DNA from: Nitrospira sp.
Lineage (GTDB): Bacteria; Nitrospirota; Nitrospiria; Nitrospirales; Nitrospiraceae
Direction: 5' to 3'
DNA length: 64,000 nt
Assembly: GCA_018242765.1 (NCBI GenBank)
Contig: JAFEBH010000010.1
Coordinates: forward strand, 1 to 64,000
In this document: positions 17,667 to 26,930 of the stretch, one piece after another
Layout: each line of letters begins with the position of its first letter
Position numbering within the stretch: position 1 is the stretch's first letter
Made by a program: the position numbers and the translations under genes
The notes under the pieces: generated by a model
Databases searched by the model: none
The model's input: the letters and a program-made list of their open reading frames with translations, nothing else
Told to the model about the DNA's origin: nothing

Positions 17667-18224
17667 TTGATCATCATGGACCATCTCATGCTCATCATTT
17701 CCGTCATTACCCTCATCATCATCGCAAGCACCTGCGTCGCGTGGGTACGTCGATTCAGTCGGACAACTAAGGAACGCTATCACCAGCATCTCCCTGCTGT
17801 CCGCATTACCAACTTGTCGACTTTGAAAGCGGAAGACACCATCACATTCACACCAGAGTTGGAAAATACAGGGCCTGGAGTGGCGTACGATTTTCTCCTG
17901 CAGCTCAGTGGGTGGGATGGCAATTTTTCCGTCAAAGCGTTTCACCCCCAAGGTCCTGGCTATCAGAAACACTCCGTCCCGATCGTCCTTGGCCCGAATG
18001 CTCCGATCCGTACAAAACTGTTGAGCCGCTGTTACTTGCGATTAGCCTATCGCGATTGCTGGGCACAGCGATACGAATGCTGGTATCCCGTGTTCCAAGT
18101 CCCGAACGTGGACAGCCGTCTCTACGGGATTCAGATCAATCTCACTCAACCGGAGTTCACCGAGCCGCATCCATCGGTCAATACCATGAGGAAACTCCTT
18201 CGCAAAATTCCCGCCCATCACTAA
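17667..18224 (+). CDS. Membrane-anchored protein of unknown function
   Basis: About 185 residues. The N-terminus is a single hydrophobic anchor (MLIISVITLIIIASTCVAW) followed by a basic stretch (VRRFSR) and a soluble beta-rich domain with ITFTPELENTGPGVAYDF, reminiscent of small immunoglobulin-like domains but not assigned to a family. The start is either TTG at 17667, which has GGAG about 9 bases upstream, or ATG at 17676. A minus-strand frame also covers most of this region but has lower-complexity content and no start signal, so I prefer this strand. Confidence 0.6.
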   Translation: MIIMDHLMLIISVITLIIIASTCVAWVRRFSRTTKERYHQHLPAVRITNLSTLKAEDTITFTPELENTGPGVAYDFLLQLSGWDGNFSVKAFHPQGPGYQKHSVPIVLGPNAPIRTKLLSRCYLRLAYRDCWAQRYECWYPVFQVPNVDSRLYGIQINLTQPEFTEPHPSVNTMRKLLRKIPAHH

Positions 18225-18426
18225 CCAAACAAGTCGATCAGCTTCGCCCCCGTCGATACGCGCATTTCATGTACACCTCAGGTTGGGCACTTGCATTCCG
18301 GACTCATGCCTCGTACCATTTTTTGAGCACCAATACCCTATACGTGACCATATCGACGACCATGTAAGATAATGGCACCCTGCTCGACTCTGAAGCAGTG
18401 ATGCCTGCACACAAAGGAGACCGATC

Positions 18427-18846
18427 ATGCCCCAAAAACTACAGATTGATCCCATCGTGAAGCTCACGAAGACGGACGAAGAATGGAAACGGCAACTTTC
18501 GGCTATGGCCTATCGTGTCTTACGCCATGAAGATACAGAGCGAGCCTTCGTCAATCCTTTGCATGAGAATCACCAGGCTGGCACCTATTACTGTGCAGGG
18601 TGCGAGCTCCCGCTGTTTTCATCTGCACATAAGTTCGATAGTGGGACCGGCTGGCCGAGTTTTTGGCAGCCGATCGACCCTCGGGTCGTAGAAACTCGGA
18701 CAGACTTTACCCTCTTCATCCCTCGGACCGAAATCCACTGTGCTCGATGCGAGGGCCACCAGGGTCATGTCTTTAAAGATGGCCCCAAACCCACGGGTCT
18801 CCGCTACTGTATCAACGGAGCGGCTCTGAAATTCGTGGCAGATTGA
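18427..18846 (+). CDS. msrB: Peptide-methionine (R)-S-oxide reductase
   Basis: A 139-residue MsrB that reduces methionine-R-sulfoxide in proteins. Zinc ligands are Cys56-x2-Cys59 and Cys105-x2-Cys108. The catalytic Cys128 sits in LRYCINGAAL, where most homologues have RYCINSASL, and the GTGWPSFW motif is present. No signal peptide is visible, so it is cytoplasmic. It is a thioredoxin-type Cys enzyme rather than selenocysteine. AAAGGAG precedes the ATG. It stands alone. Confidence 0.95.
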   Translation: MPQKLQIDPIVKLTKTDEEWKRQLSAMAYRVLRHEDTERAFVNPLHENHQAGTYYCAGCELPLFSSAHKFDSGTGWPSFWQPIDPRVVETRTDFTLFIPRTEIHCARCEGHQGHVFKDGPKPTGLRYCINGAALKFVAD

Positions 18847-18995
18847 ATGTGTTGGGCTCCCGCACGTTCCGTGCCTGTGAACAGACCCTACGTAGGTCGC
18901 ATAGGGGACGTTCCACAATCCCCGTTCCCCCTCTGGCGCTTATGATCCGGTTCGCGGTACAATTCCTCCCCAGGAATGACCGAGTACATGGTGTA

Positions 18996-20276
18996 ATGTT
19001 CCTCCCCCTACGATTTTACACGTGCCTTCTTCTTCCCCTCCTCCTCCTTTCATGTGGAAAGGTCGGAAGTCTGTTTGGGTCGAACACCGACCCCTGCTCG
19101 TTGATCACCGTGGCTGATGCTCAACAGGCGCTTGGGGAGTCAGTAGCGGAAGGGACACCGACTGAACCAAAGACCTGTCTTTTCAAAGCTCACCGCAGCG
19201 AAGGCAATACCGTCACGGTTCAACTTCATGACACCTCCGGTCAGGACCGACGAGCCTGGTTCAATAAGGAGCGTCTTCGGCGCGATAGTCGACTGATCCC
19301 AGGGATTGGCGAGGGAGCCGTCAGAGTCGACACGGCCTCGCTTTCTCGTCTGACCTTTCTCCACGAGGAGGAGCTCGTCACCGTCATCGTCGCCTCAACC
19401 AAACAGAAGCATCTCGCTGACGCCGTCACCCAATTAAGTCGGACCGTTGCCGAACGATATGGCGCTCCCTTAACCGCAACCATCCCTTCCACACCATCCG
19501 GCCCTATCACCGAACAGGAGTCACCGCACGACGCTGGTTCACGCATAGCTCCCGTGACGCTTACACGCACACATCCTGCTCCTGACCTCATTCAGGACGG
19601 ACCCAAGAAGTCCACGTCTATTGATCCAAGCAATCTAATCGGGACCTGGCATACGCGCGTCTCACGTGGAACGACACAGCATGACCTCCTCCTGGTCATC
19701 AAACCGAACTTGGAATGGTCCCTCTCCTCGATGATGGAGTTCGACGGCATCTTGAATGCTGAATCAGGCTTGTGGTCTCTGGAACGAGCGAACACATTCA
19801 GAGGACTTGGATGGAAAGGGACCTATCGAATCACCGCGCCGAATGCATTCGCCACAAGCGGGAGCGTTCAAGCCAACTGGAAAAGGCTCATGACCGATCA
19901 AAACCCTTCCCGCATTCCTGCTGAACTCTGGAACCTCCGACGCGAAGCGACCAGCGTCCCGGTCTTCCAATTGAAGACGGTTGACCCTGACCTAGTCGGG
20001 CAATGGGAAGGTTCCGGCACCTATGCCGGCGGCCCCGCCACCTTCGTGTGGGCCATTCAACCATCGGCTGCAACGGATTTGTTGATTGTAGATAGTCTTA
20101 AGGGAACAGTGCAAACGAAGGACGGCCTTCCTCAGCTACAGCCGGTACAGAAAAAGCAACAACGTGTGAGCGTGATTGCCTTCAACGATCATGGGTTTAC
20201 CACGACAGATGGAAAAACCAACCTCAAATGGAACAAACTACAACAACCGCAATCCACAGAAACCCGTCAACTCTAG
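18996..20276 (+). CDS. Lipoprotein with DUF3558-like N-terminal domain
   Basis: About 426 residues. A signal peptide with the lipobox LLLLSC is followed by a segment DPCSLITVADAQQALGE that resembles the opening of DUF3558-like lipoproteins, with a second Cys (KTCLF) that could form a disulfide. The middle is a Pro/Thr/Ser-rich linker, and the C-terminal 180 residues hold two similar beta-rich blocks (IGTWHTRVS and VGQWEGSGTY), possibly lipocalin-like repeats. The start at 18996 is chosen for the signal sequence; the frame opens at 18843 and no strong ribosome-binding site is seen. Function unknown. Confidence 0.7.
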   Translation: MFLPLRFYTCLLLPLLLLSCGKVGSLFGSNTDPCSLITVADAQQALGESVAEGTPTEPKTCLFKAHRSEGNTVTVQLHDTSGQDRRAWFNKERLRRDSRLIPGIGEGAVRVDTASLSRLTFLHEEELVTVIVASTKQKHLADAVTQLSRTVAERYGAPLTATIPSTPSGPITEQESPHDAGSRIAPVTLTRTHPAPDLIQDGPKKSTSIDPSNLIGTWHTRVSRGTTQHDLLLVIKPNLEWSLSSMMEFDGILNAESGLWSLERANTFRGLGWKGTYRITAPNAFATSGSVQANWKRLMTDQNPSRIPAELWNLRREATSVPVFQLKTVDPDLVGQWEGSGTYAGGPATFVWAIQPSAATDLLIVDSLKGTVQTKDGLPQLQPVQKKQQRVSVIAFNDHGFTTTDGKTNLKWNKLQQPQSTETRQL

Positions 20277-20294
20277 CAAGCGCAACGATCTCTC

Positions 20295-21227
20295 ATGCCG
20301 GACCGACCTCGTATGACTGAACGACCTGACCACATTGGATTCGTCGGGATCGGCCGTATGGGCGCCAACATGGCCCGTCGCCTCCACGAACGTGGCTTTC
20401 ACCTGACATCGGTCTATGATCTTCATTCCGCAGCCGCTGTCGACTTGGCTAATGAACTCTGTGTCTACCCGGCACACACACCGGCTGAGGTTGCTGACCG
20501 GTCATCCGTCATCATCACGGTAGTGTCCGATGATACCGCAATGCGTACGATCTTCTCTACGCACGATCAAACGAGCTTCGCGGGTAAATCTCGAGACCGA
20601 CTCTTTGTTAATTGCGCGACTCTCTCACCAGACGTTCATCGCGACATTGAACAATTGGTCACGGCGCAGGGAGGCGTATGTCTTGAAGCCTGTATGGCAG
20701 GAAGTATCACCCAGGCCAGGCAAGGCACCTTATACCTCATGTGCGGTGGCAGTCCTGAAGCCTACACTCGAGCGAAGGTCGTTCTCGACGCCCTTGGAAC
20801 GACCGTGCGATACATAGGTCGAACCGGCGAAGCAGCGAAGGTCAAGGCCCTGGTGAATATGGTCATGAATAGTAACACCGCAGCATTGGCGGAAGGACTG
20901 GGGCTCGGAGCAGCGCTTGGGATCGACCTCACCCTCCTGCGCGAAGTGTTCGGTCAGACAGGTGCTGCTTCACGAGTCTTGGAAACGGATGGAGAAGACA
21001 TGCAGCAACGAGCGCACGAATGCTACTTCTCCGCAGCCCATGCGGCGAAAGATTCTGCCATCGCACTCGATCTGGCCCAACAAGCAGGACTCTCGCTTCC
21101 TGTCGCCCAGGCGACCCTTGCTCAATACCGACGATTAATCGCACTGGGGAAAGGTGAGCTCGACAAATCTGTAATTGCCGAGTTGACGTTCGTTGACCGG
21201 CTTAGATCCTCATCAACGCGTGGCTGA
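20295..21227 (+). CDS. NAD(P)-dependent beta-hydroxyacid dehydrogenase family
   Basis: About 310 residues. The Rossmann motif IGFVGIGRMGANMARRL opens the protein. The substrate-binding block (ACMAGSITQARQGTLYLMCGG) and the catalytic Lys region (GEAAKVKALVNMVM) match the 3-hydroxyisobutyrate / tartronate-semialdehyde reductase / succinic-semialdehyde reductase group. Close relatives act on small hydroxyacids or aldehydes; the exact substrate cannot be told. It starts 18 bases after the lipoprotein stop. Neither candidate ATG (20295, 20313) has a good ribosome-binding site. Confidence 0.88.
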   Translation: MPDRPRMTERPDHIGFVGIGRMGANMARRLHERGFHLTSVYDLHSAAAVDLANELCVYPAHTPAEVADRSSVIITVVSDDTAMRTIFSTHDQTSFAGKSRDRLFVNCATLSPDVHRDIEQLVTAQGGVCLEACMAGSITQARQGTLYLMCGGSPEAYTRAKVVLDALGTTVRYIGRTGEAAKVKALVNMVMNSNTAALAEGLGLGAALGIDLTLLREVFGQTGAASRVLETDGEDMQQRAHECYFSAAHAAKDSAIALDLAQQAGLSLPVAQATLAQYRRLIALGKGELDKSVIAELTFVDRLRSSSTRG

Positions 21228-21341
21228 TGCCCATCCCCGGCTCTGGAAACAAGTCGAGGGATCGCATAAGCATGGAGTCAAGGAGAACATGACTGAGTTG
21301 AAGGAGGACAGCGGGAATAGCTGACAATGACTGGATCTCGT

Positions 21342-21938
21342 TTAGCTTTTCTGAAGACTTGCAAAGAAATGTCTTACTTGTTCGACTGGCACACAGCCAA
21401 CGAGCACATCGCCATCCGGAGAGACAAGGAGGGGAACCCCATTTTGACCGGTCGCGTGCCAAGCCGTCTCCCACCTCTGAGCAACCACCTGGTTCTGACC
21501 ATCCACATCCTCAACTGACTGTACCCCAGCCAGCTGCTTCAGGACCATTGGATCGGAAATGTCTTGCCCTTCACACCAGAATGCTCGATAGATTCGGTGA
21601 ACAAACTCCATGCCAGCAAGCTGATCTTTGTGTAAAAGCCCAATCGCGAATGCTATAGCCGGCAGCGTATTAGGTTTCCCACTGGGCAAGTTAATAGGAA
21701 GACCTGGTGCCAATCGCTGGACAACCGCCACTTCATGCTTCAACTCGGCTCCCAACGATCCCTGCCACGGTTTCATCGGCCTCGGAAGATGCGGGGCATG
21801 TTGAACCCCTCGCCATTCGCAGGACTCAAGCAATCCCATCTCATGCAGCCGCTCATGCAGTGCATAACAGAACGGACAGTTGAAGTCGCTATAGAGCAGA
21901 ACGCGATCGGATGTAGAATGCGCAACCATGGACGCCAC
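21342..21938 (-). CDS. DsbA-family thioredoxin-fold protein
   Basis: A 198-residue thioredoxin-fold protein. The active-site-like CPFC motif is at residues 21-24 after a first strand (VLLYSDFN), the helical insertion of DsbA/FrnE-type proteins occupies the middle, and the cis-Pro loop is GVPLLV. No signal peptide is visible, so it resembles cytoplasmic FrnE/HCCA-isomerase-like members rather than periplasmic DsbA. It follows the hybrid histidine kinase gene by 68 bases on the same strand. A redox role is likely; the substrate is unknown. Confidence 0.85.
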   Translation of the reverse strand: MASMVAHSTSDRVLLYSDFNCPFCYALHERLHEMGLLESCEWRGVQHAPHLPRPMKPWQGSLGAELKHEVAVVQRLAPGLPINLPSGKPNTLPAIAFAIGLLHKDQLAGMEFVHRIYRAFWCEGQDISDPMVLKQLAGVQSVEDVDGQNQVVAQRWETAWHATGQNGVPLLVSPDGDVLVGCVPVEQVRHFFASLQKS

Positions 21939-22006
21939 TGTACAGCAGTAGCGAGGCAGAATCTACCTCATTCCACTCGTCACAGAGAGGTTCCTATGCC
22001 AGGGAA

Positions 22007-23938
22007 TTATGAGGAAGGCTGTCGTAGCAATTCTTCAAGACCTGCCCGAAGAGCGGGCAACGTGAGTGGCTTGATTATTACTTTGTCCATACCAGCCTGA
22101 CGACACTTCTCCGCATCCTCTTCGGATGCATGACCGGTGAGCGCCATGATCGGAAGATGATTGACCGCCCCTTCTTCACGACAACGAATTTCACGGGTTG
22201 CTTCGTACCCATCCATTTCCGGCATCTCACAATCCATCAATACAATATCGTATGTTGTTCGGCTAATCGCCTCCACCGCTTCGCGCCCCGTGCGAGCCAC
22301 TTCAACCTGGCAACCCAGCTTTTGCAAGAACTTGCAAGCCACAACTTGATTGATTTCGTTATCATCAGCGACTAACACTCGTTTCGGAATCCCCTGTTCG
22401 CCTGAATTGGATGGATCCGTTCCTAATGGAGCGGTGTCGGCTTCCCGATGAATCGCTGGAAGAAGATTCGTGGTATAGCTGAACGTGCTCCCCTCACCGT
22501 ACTGACTGACGACGGAGATTGTTCCTCCCATCAACTCGACCAGCTGGCGACAAATCATGAGGCCCAGTCCGGTCCCACCGAACCGCCGTGCAGTTGACGC
22601 CTCAGCCTGTGCATAGGCTTTGAACAGCTGAGCCTGTTGTTCCGGAGTTAACCCGATCCCCGTATCACGCACGCGCCATTGCAAGACGACCGTGTCTGCG
22701 TTCTCTGACACCCTGGGCTTCACGGCAACAGCAATCGTGACTCCCCCCTGTTTTGTGAACTTGATTGCGTTCCCAACGAGATTGAAGAGGATCTGTCTCA
22801 ACCTGATTGGATCACCTCGAAACTCCTCGGGAACATCTGCATGGATATCTACGCCGATAGTCAAACCTTTATGCGCAGCCAACCCTTCCGTCAATGTCGT
22901 GACATCCCGAATGAGCGCTCGCAGGTTGACATTGGCCACCTCCAACGTCATCTTACCGGCCTCAATTTTTGAAAAATCCAGAATATCGTTCACCAAAGTC
23001 AACAAGGCTTCCGCAGATCGATGCATCGTCTCGATCAATTCCCGTTGCTGGTCGCTTAACGAAGTGTCTTTCAGGAGCTCCGTACATCCCAACACACCAT
23101 TCATGGGGGTCCTGAGCTCATGACTCATGGTCGCGAGAAAAATCCCCTTCGCCCGGGCCGACTCTTCCGCGGCTTCCTTCGCACGGCGCAACGCGACGTC
23201 CGAGGTAATATCCAGCCCATAGGCACGGATGAGGTCCAGCTCTCTCAAGGGAAAGAACGACCAGGCAATCACCCGGTCCGACACAACATGTTCCACCATT
23301 GATAATGACGCATCGGTGGCGAGACACTCGCGGAGCATCGTCGAGAGATTGTCCGGAAACATGCCCTCAATCCCGGCTTCAAGCAGTCCACACTGTCCCA
23401 TCAAATTTAACATGCCCGTGTTGGCATACAGCATGGCACCCGTCGCATCAAACTCCACAATGGGATTGGGTGCATCCTCTGCCAGCCTCGCAGCACGATG
23501 CACATCTCGCTGAACTTCCATCGCGTCCGTCAGGTCACGGACGATCACGACACCCCCGACCCATACACCGTGCTGGGAGCGAGGCCAGAACGAAAGTGAT
23601 AACTCGAATTGAGTCTCATCTTCGCGAGTCCATATATGAGAAGGAATCACAACAAACTCGCCCGTATTCCTCATTCGAGTAAACGGACATTGGGTTGTGT
23701 TCCCCTCCTCCAATGTCACACACCCCATCAGATCATGAAACCCGATCCCGATCATCTTGTGTGTTGGTCCAACCAATTGCTGGGCCGCAGCATTTACAAA
23801 CCGAATGCGATTATCGCAATCTAAGAAAAAGATGGCCTCAGGGACGGCTTCTAGAAGGAAGCAGGCATCATCTCCCATCGGGAAGTCCGGTGGTCGATTC
23901 CCTGAGTCGGAAGTCGCGCTGTTCATGGAATGAGTCAT
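22007..23938 (-). CDS. PAS hybrid histidine kinase with C-terminal receiver
   Basis: About 643 residues with no membrane segment. Two or three PAS-like modules (residues about 20-270) are followed by a HisKA domain (FLATMSHELRTPMNGVLG), a HATPase_c domain (DTGIGLTPEQQAQLF and GGTGLGLMICRQLVELMGG) and a receiver domain with its phospho-Asp in LMDCEMPEMDG. This is a BarA/ArcB-like layout without an Hpt domain, so phosphorelay would need a separate Hpt protein. The start is uncertain: ATG at 23938 begins a natural N-terminus but lacks a clear ribosome-binding site, while TTG at 23986 has AGGAGG only 3 bases upstream. Confidence 0.9.
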   Translation of the reverse strand: MTHSMNSATSDSGNRPPDFPMGDDACFLLEAVPEAIFFLDCDNRIRFVNAAAQQLVGPTHKMIGIGFHDLMGCVTLEEGNTTQCPFTRMRNTGEFVVIPSHIWTREDETQFELSLSFWPRSQHGVWVGGVVIVRDLTDAMEVQRDVHRAARLAEDAPNPIVEFDATGAMLYANTGMLNLMGQCGLLEAGIEGMFPDNLSTMLRECLATDASLSMVEHVVSDRVIAWSFFPLRELDLIRAYGLDITSDVALRRAKEAAEESARAKGIFLATMSHELRTPMNGVLGCTELLKDTSLSDQQRELIETMHRSAEALLTLVNDILDFSKIEAGKMTLEVANVNLRALIRDVTTLTEGLAAHKGLTIGVDIHADVPEEFRGDPIRLRQILFNLVGNAIKFTKQGGVTIAVAVKPRVSENADTVVLQWRVRDTGIGLTPEQQAQLFKAYAQAEASTARRFGGTGLGLMICRQLVELMGGTISVVSQYGEGSTFSYTTNLLPAIHREADTAPLGTDPSNSGEQGIPKRVLVADDNEINQVVACKFLQKLGCQVEVARTGREAVEAISRTTYDIVLMDCEMPEMDGYEATREIRCREEGAVNHLPIMALTGHASEEDAEKCRQAGMDKVIIKPLTLPALRAGLEELLRQPSS

Positions 23939-24148
23939 GGCCACGAGAGAGATACCCTTGAACCTCCATTCTATCGGCAGAAGCAAGAGCCTCCTAAAGT
24001 TCCAATAGATGCCATCTTTGGACCAACGTGCTCATTACTCCCGGTTGATTTAGATTACTTTTCGACTCTCTGCTTCCGTTCAAGTTCTCCTCGCACCATC
24101 CGATAAGACACACGAGTGGGCATACTAGAATCTCCATGGGAGGTGTCT

Positions 24149-24502
24149 ATGATATCCGCCATACACACCGCACTCTCTGGCCTGGTTGCCTTTGGGAAAC
24201 AGATTGAAGTCGTAACGCACAATGTCGCCAACCTCAACACCGATGGTTTTAAGAAATCCAGAACAGAGTTTGTCGAAGCCCAAACCGGAGGTGTTCTCCC
24301 CGTTGTAAAGAAAGATGATGCCTCAGGTCCAACAGTTCTACGAGATACTGGCGGAAATCAATTTCCAGTTGAGCTCTCCAATGTCGACCTTGGTGAGGAG
24401 ACCATCCAACAGATTGTGGCTCAACGAAGCTTTGAAGCGAATCTTCAGACCATCAAGACTGGCAACTCCTTACTCGGCAGCATTCTAGACCTCAAAAAAT
24501 AG
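24149..24502 (+). CDS. Small flagellar basal-body rod-like protein
   Basis: A 117-residue protein with both conserved ends of FlgB/FlgC/FlgG proteins. The N-terminal ALSGLVAFGKQIEVVTHNVAN followed by NTDGFKK is the rod-domain motif, and the C-terminal VELSNVDLGEETIQQIVAQR followed by SFEANLQTIK is the matching helix. It is near FlgC in length. GGGAGG precedes the ATG at 24149. No other flagellar gene is nearby, so it is an orphan copy that may work with a flagellar cluster elsewhere or be a lineage-specific small paralogue. Confidence 0.8.
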   Translation: MISAIHTALSGLVAFGKQIEVVTHNVANLNTDGFKKSRTEFVEAQTGGVLPVVKKDDASGPTVLRDTGGNQFPVELSNVDLGEETIQQIVAQRSFEANLQTIKTGNSLLGSILDLKK

Positions 24503-24635
24503 TGCCAGGTTGCTCTCTTCCTTTCGAATGGCGTTACAGCATCGATCTGCGACAAACCGTTCCACAACGAATCTTCTGCCGGTTATCTTTTCCTGGGCAT
24601 AGCATTCTTCTCCATCACTGTGCTATGTCCGGCTC

Positions 24636-26810
24636 ATGACTTCCCAACGTGTATTGTTGGTCATACCGCCCTTAACCCAGCTGAATACCCCCTATCCATC
24701 CATCACCTATCTGACCGGCTTTCTTCAATCACGCGGTATCCAGGCAGACCAGGCTGACCTCGGCATTGAAATGGTGCTTCGCCTCTTTAGTCCGGAGGGG
24801 CTACGATCCGTCTTCAAGCAACTACACAACAACTCGGACTCTCTTCCAAAGGAAGCTCTCCGAATGATGAAGGCCGAACATCACTACCTCGAGATGATCG
24901 GACCTGTCATCAGTTTCATGCAAGGCCACACTCCCGATCTCGCGGCTCGCTTGATTCAACCCGGAGTTTTACCTCAGGGACCACGATTCCGAGGTCGGCG
25001 GACATTCGCTCGCTCGGTTTCCACCCCCGATCGTGCCAAGCAATGGGGAACCTTCTTCCTGGAAGACCTCGCTGATCTCGTACAGGCTACCATTACTCCG
25101 CACTTCGCCTTGAGTCGGTATGCAGAGCATATTGGGCGCAGCGCGTCATCATTTGATCAAATCGTTGGTGCACTTGCAGACACACGGAGCCTGATCGATG
25201 AGTGGCTGCTGGACATCTTCTGGAATCACGTTCAACAAACCCAACCGACACTTATTGGCCTATCCATCCCATTTCCTGGCAATCTCTACGGGGCCTTCCT
25301 CATCGCACAATCGATCAAACAGCACTGTCCGGACCTCCCTGTCGTCATCGGCGGTGGCTACGTGAACACCGAACTGCGTCGTGTCTCCGATCCCCGAGTC
25401 TTTGACTATGTGGACTTTATTACACTCGACAACGGTGAACGGCCCCTCTTGTCATTGATTGAACATCTCTTGGGACTGCGCCCCCGCGGAGCACTGTGTC
25501 GAACGATGTATCGCGAGCGAGGTCACGTGGTGTATGTCGACGATCCAAGACTGACAGATTTCTCAATGGATGAAATCGGGTGCCCGACCTACCGAGGCCT
25601 AAATCTGGATCGCTATCTGACCATTCTCGATAGTACCAACCCCATGCATCGACTGTGGTCGGAGGGCCATTGGAATAAGCTCACGGTGGCACATGGGTGC
25701 TATTGGAAACAGTGCACGTTTTGCGATGTGGGACTGAATTACATCAGTCGCTATGAAATGACGCCGACTGAACGACTCATTCAGCAAATTGAGCAACTCA
25801 TTACCGAAACAGGATGTCGAGGTTTTCACTTCGTGGATGAGGCAGCCCCACCCGCGGCGCTCAAAGCACTGGCCTTGGAGCTCTTGGAACGAAGAATTAT
25901 TATCCGCTGGTGGGGCAACATTCGATTTGAACCGGCCTTCTCGCCGGACCTTTGCCGACTCCTAGCTGCATCTGGATGCATCGCCGTTACCGCTGGACTT
26001 GAAGCAGCCTCAGACCGACTGCTGGATCAGATGGAGAAAGGGATTACCGTCGACCAAACTGCACTGGTTGCTGCCGGGTTCAAAGAGGCAGGCATCCTGA
26101 TCCATGCCTATCTGATGTATGGTTGTCCGTCAGAAACCGTACAGGAGACCATCGATTCACTCGAGCGCATTCGTCAGTTGATCGCGGCTGATCTGATTCA
26201 ATCGGCCTTCTGGCACCGATTCACCGTCACGGCGCATAGCCCCGTAGGGCTTAACCCTTCGGCACATGGACTGCGCGTTCTTGGACCCACGTTCCAAGGT
26301 TTTGCAGAAAACGATCTTGAGCATACTGATCGTTGCGGAAACACCCCGAGCTGGATCGGCGAAGGGCTTCGACGCTCACTCCTCAATTACCTTGAACGAC
26401 GGGGGCTAGATCTTGACGTCCGTTTCTGGTTCGATGAAGACGTTCCGTGCTCTGCAGTGTCCTCAAAATGGCTCTCACGCCTGCTCAAGAACCAACGACT
26501 CGATGAGGAAACACGCATGGAACGGCGGTTGGTGTGGCTTGGTGGGAGCGTAACCAGTGCCCCTCTTGGCAAACACTCACGACTGGTCCTCAGAGGTCCT
26601 CAGAATGACCAGATTCTTAGACTCCCGACTCCAGAAGCTCAATGGCTGACGCAATTAATCACAGAGGCCACTCCACATCGGCCAGCTCAGATCTATCCGC
26701 ACATACGCGACGTAGAAAAAGGATTTCCTGGAACAGCATCAAGCTATAACCGGTTTCTCGCTTCTCTAGCTTGGAAACGGATCAGATCTACTGGTTTAGC
26801 GCTCGTCTAG
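24636..26810 (+). CDS. B12-binding-domain radical SAM protein
   Basis: A 724-residue radical SAM enzyme. The N-terminal half (LLVIPPLTQLNTPYPSITYL near residues 7-26 and the glycine-rich VVIGGGYVNTELR near 245) is the cobalamin-binding-like domain. The radical SAM domain starts near residue 350 with GCYWKQCTFCDVGL, a Cys-x4-Cys-x2-Cys cluster spacing that this subfamily uses, followed by FHFVDEAAPP and AGLEAASDRLLDQMEKG. The C-terminal part is unassigned. Members carry out methylations or other radical chemistry on poorly known substrates. No neighbour indicates a pathway. Confidence 0.88.
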   Translation: MTSQRVLLVIPPLTQLNTPYPSITYLTGFLQSRGIQADQADLGIEMVLRLFSPEGLRSVFKQLHNNSDSLPKEALRMMKAEHHYLEMIGPVISFMQGHTPDLAARLIQPGVLPQGPRFRGRRTFARSVSTPDRAKQWGTFFLEDLADLVQATITPHFALSRYAEHIGRSASSFDQIVGALADTRSLIDEWLLDIFWNHVQQTQPTLIGLSIPFPGNLYGAFLIAQSIKQHCPDLPVVIGGGYVNTELRRVSDPRVFDYVDFITLDNGERPLLSLIEHLLGLRPRGALCRTMYRERGHVVYVDDPRLTDFSMDEIGCPTYRGLNLDRYLTILDSTNPMHRLWSEGHWNKLTVAHGCYWKQCTFCDVGLNYISRYEMTPTERLIQQIEQLITETGCRGFHFVDEAAPPAALKALALELLERRIIIRWWGNIRFEPAFSPDLCRLLAASGCIAVTAGLEAASDRLLDQMEKGITVDQTALVAAGFKEAGILIHAYLMYGCPSETVQETIDSLERIRQLIAADLIQSAFWHRFTVTAHSPVGLNPSAHGLRVLGPTFQGFAENDLEHTDRCGNTPSWIGEGLRRSLLNYLERRGLDLDVRFWFDEDVPCSAVSSKWLSRLLKNQRLDEETRMERRLVWLGGSVTSAPLGKHSRLVLRGPQNDQILRLPTPEAQWLTQLITEATPHRPAQIYPHIRDVEKGFPGTASSYNRFLASLAWKRIRSTGLALV

Positions 26811-26860
26811 CAGATACACGCAAAACTACACGGCAGGCTCAAGCGCGAGGAGAGAAAAAC

Positions 26861-26895
26861 AAGGGCCAGAATCCATGTGATGGATTCTGGCCCTT
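26861..26895 (-). terminator. Rho-independent terminator of the porin gene
   Basis: A perfect 15-base stem (AAGGGCCAGAATCCA with its complement) and 5-base loop. On the minus strand it is followed by GTTTTT. It lies 36 bases beyond the porin stop and also faces the radical SAM gene, so it may serve both. Confidence 0.88.
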
Positions 26896-26930
26896 ATCTG
26901 AAACAAACCGGTCTAACTTACGCAGAGCAA

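Noticed and set aside
17484..17972. Minus-strand frame of 162 codons overlapping the membrane-anchored protein
   Set aside because: Acidic, low-complexity translation without start signal; the plus strand encodes a signal anchor and a folded-looking domain.
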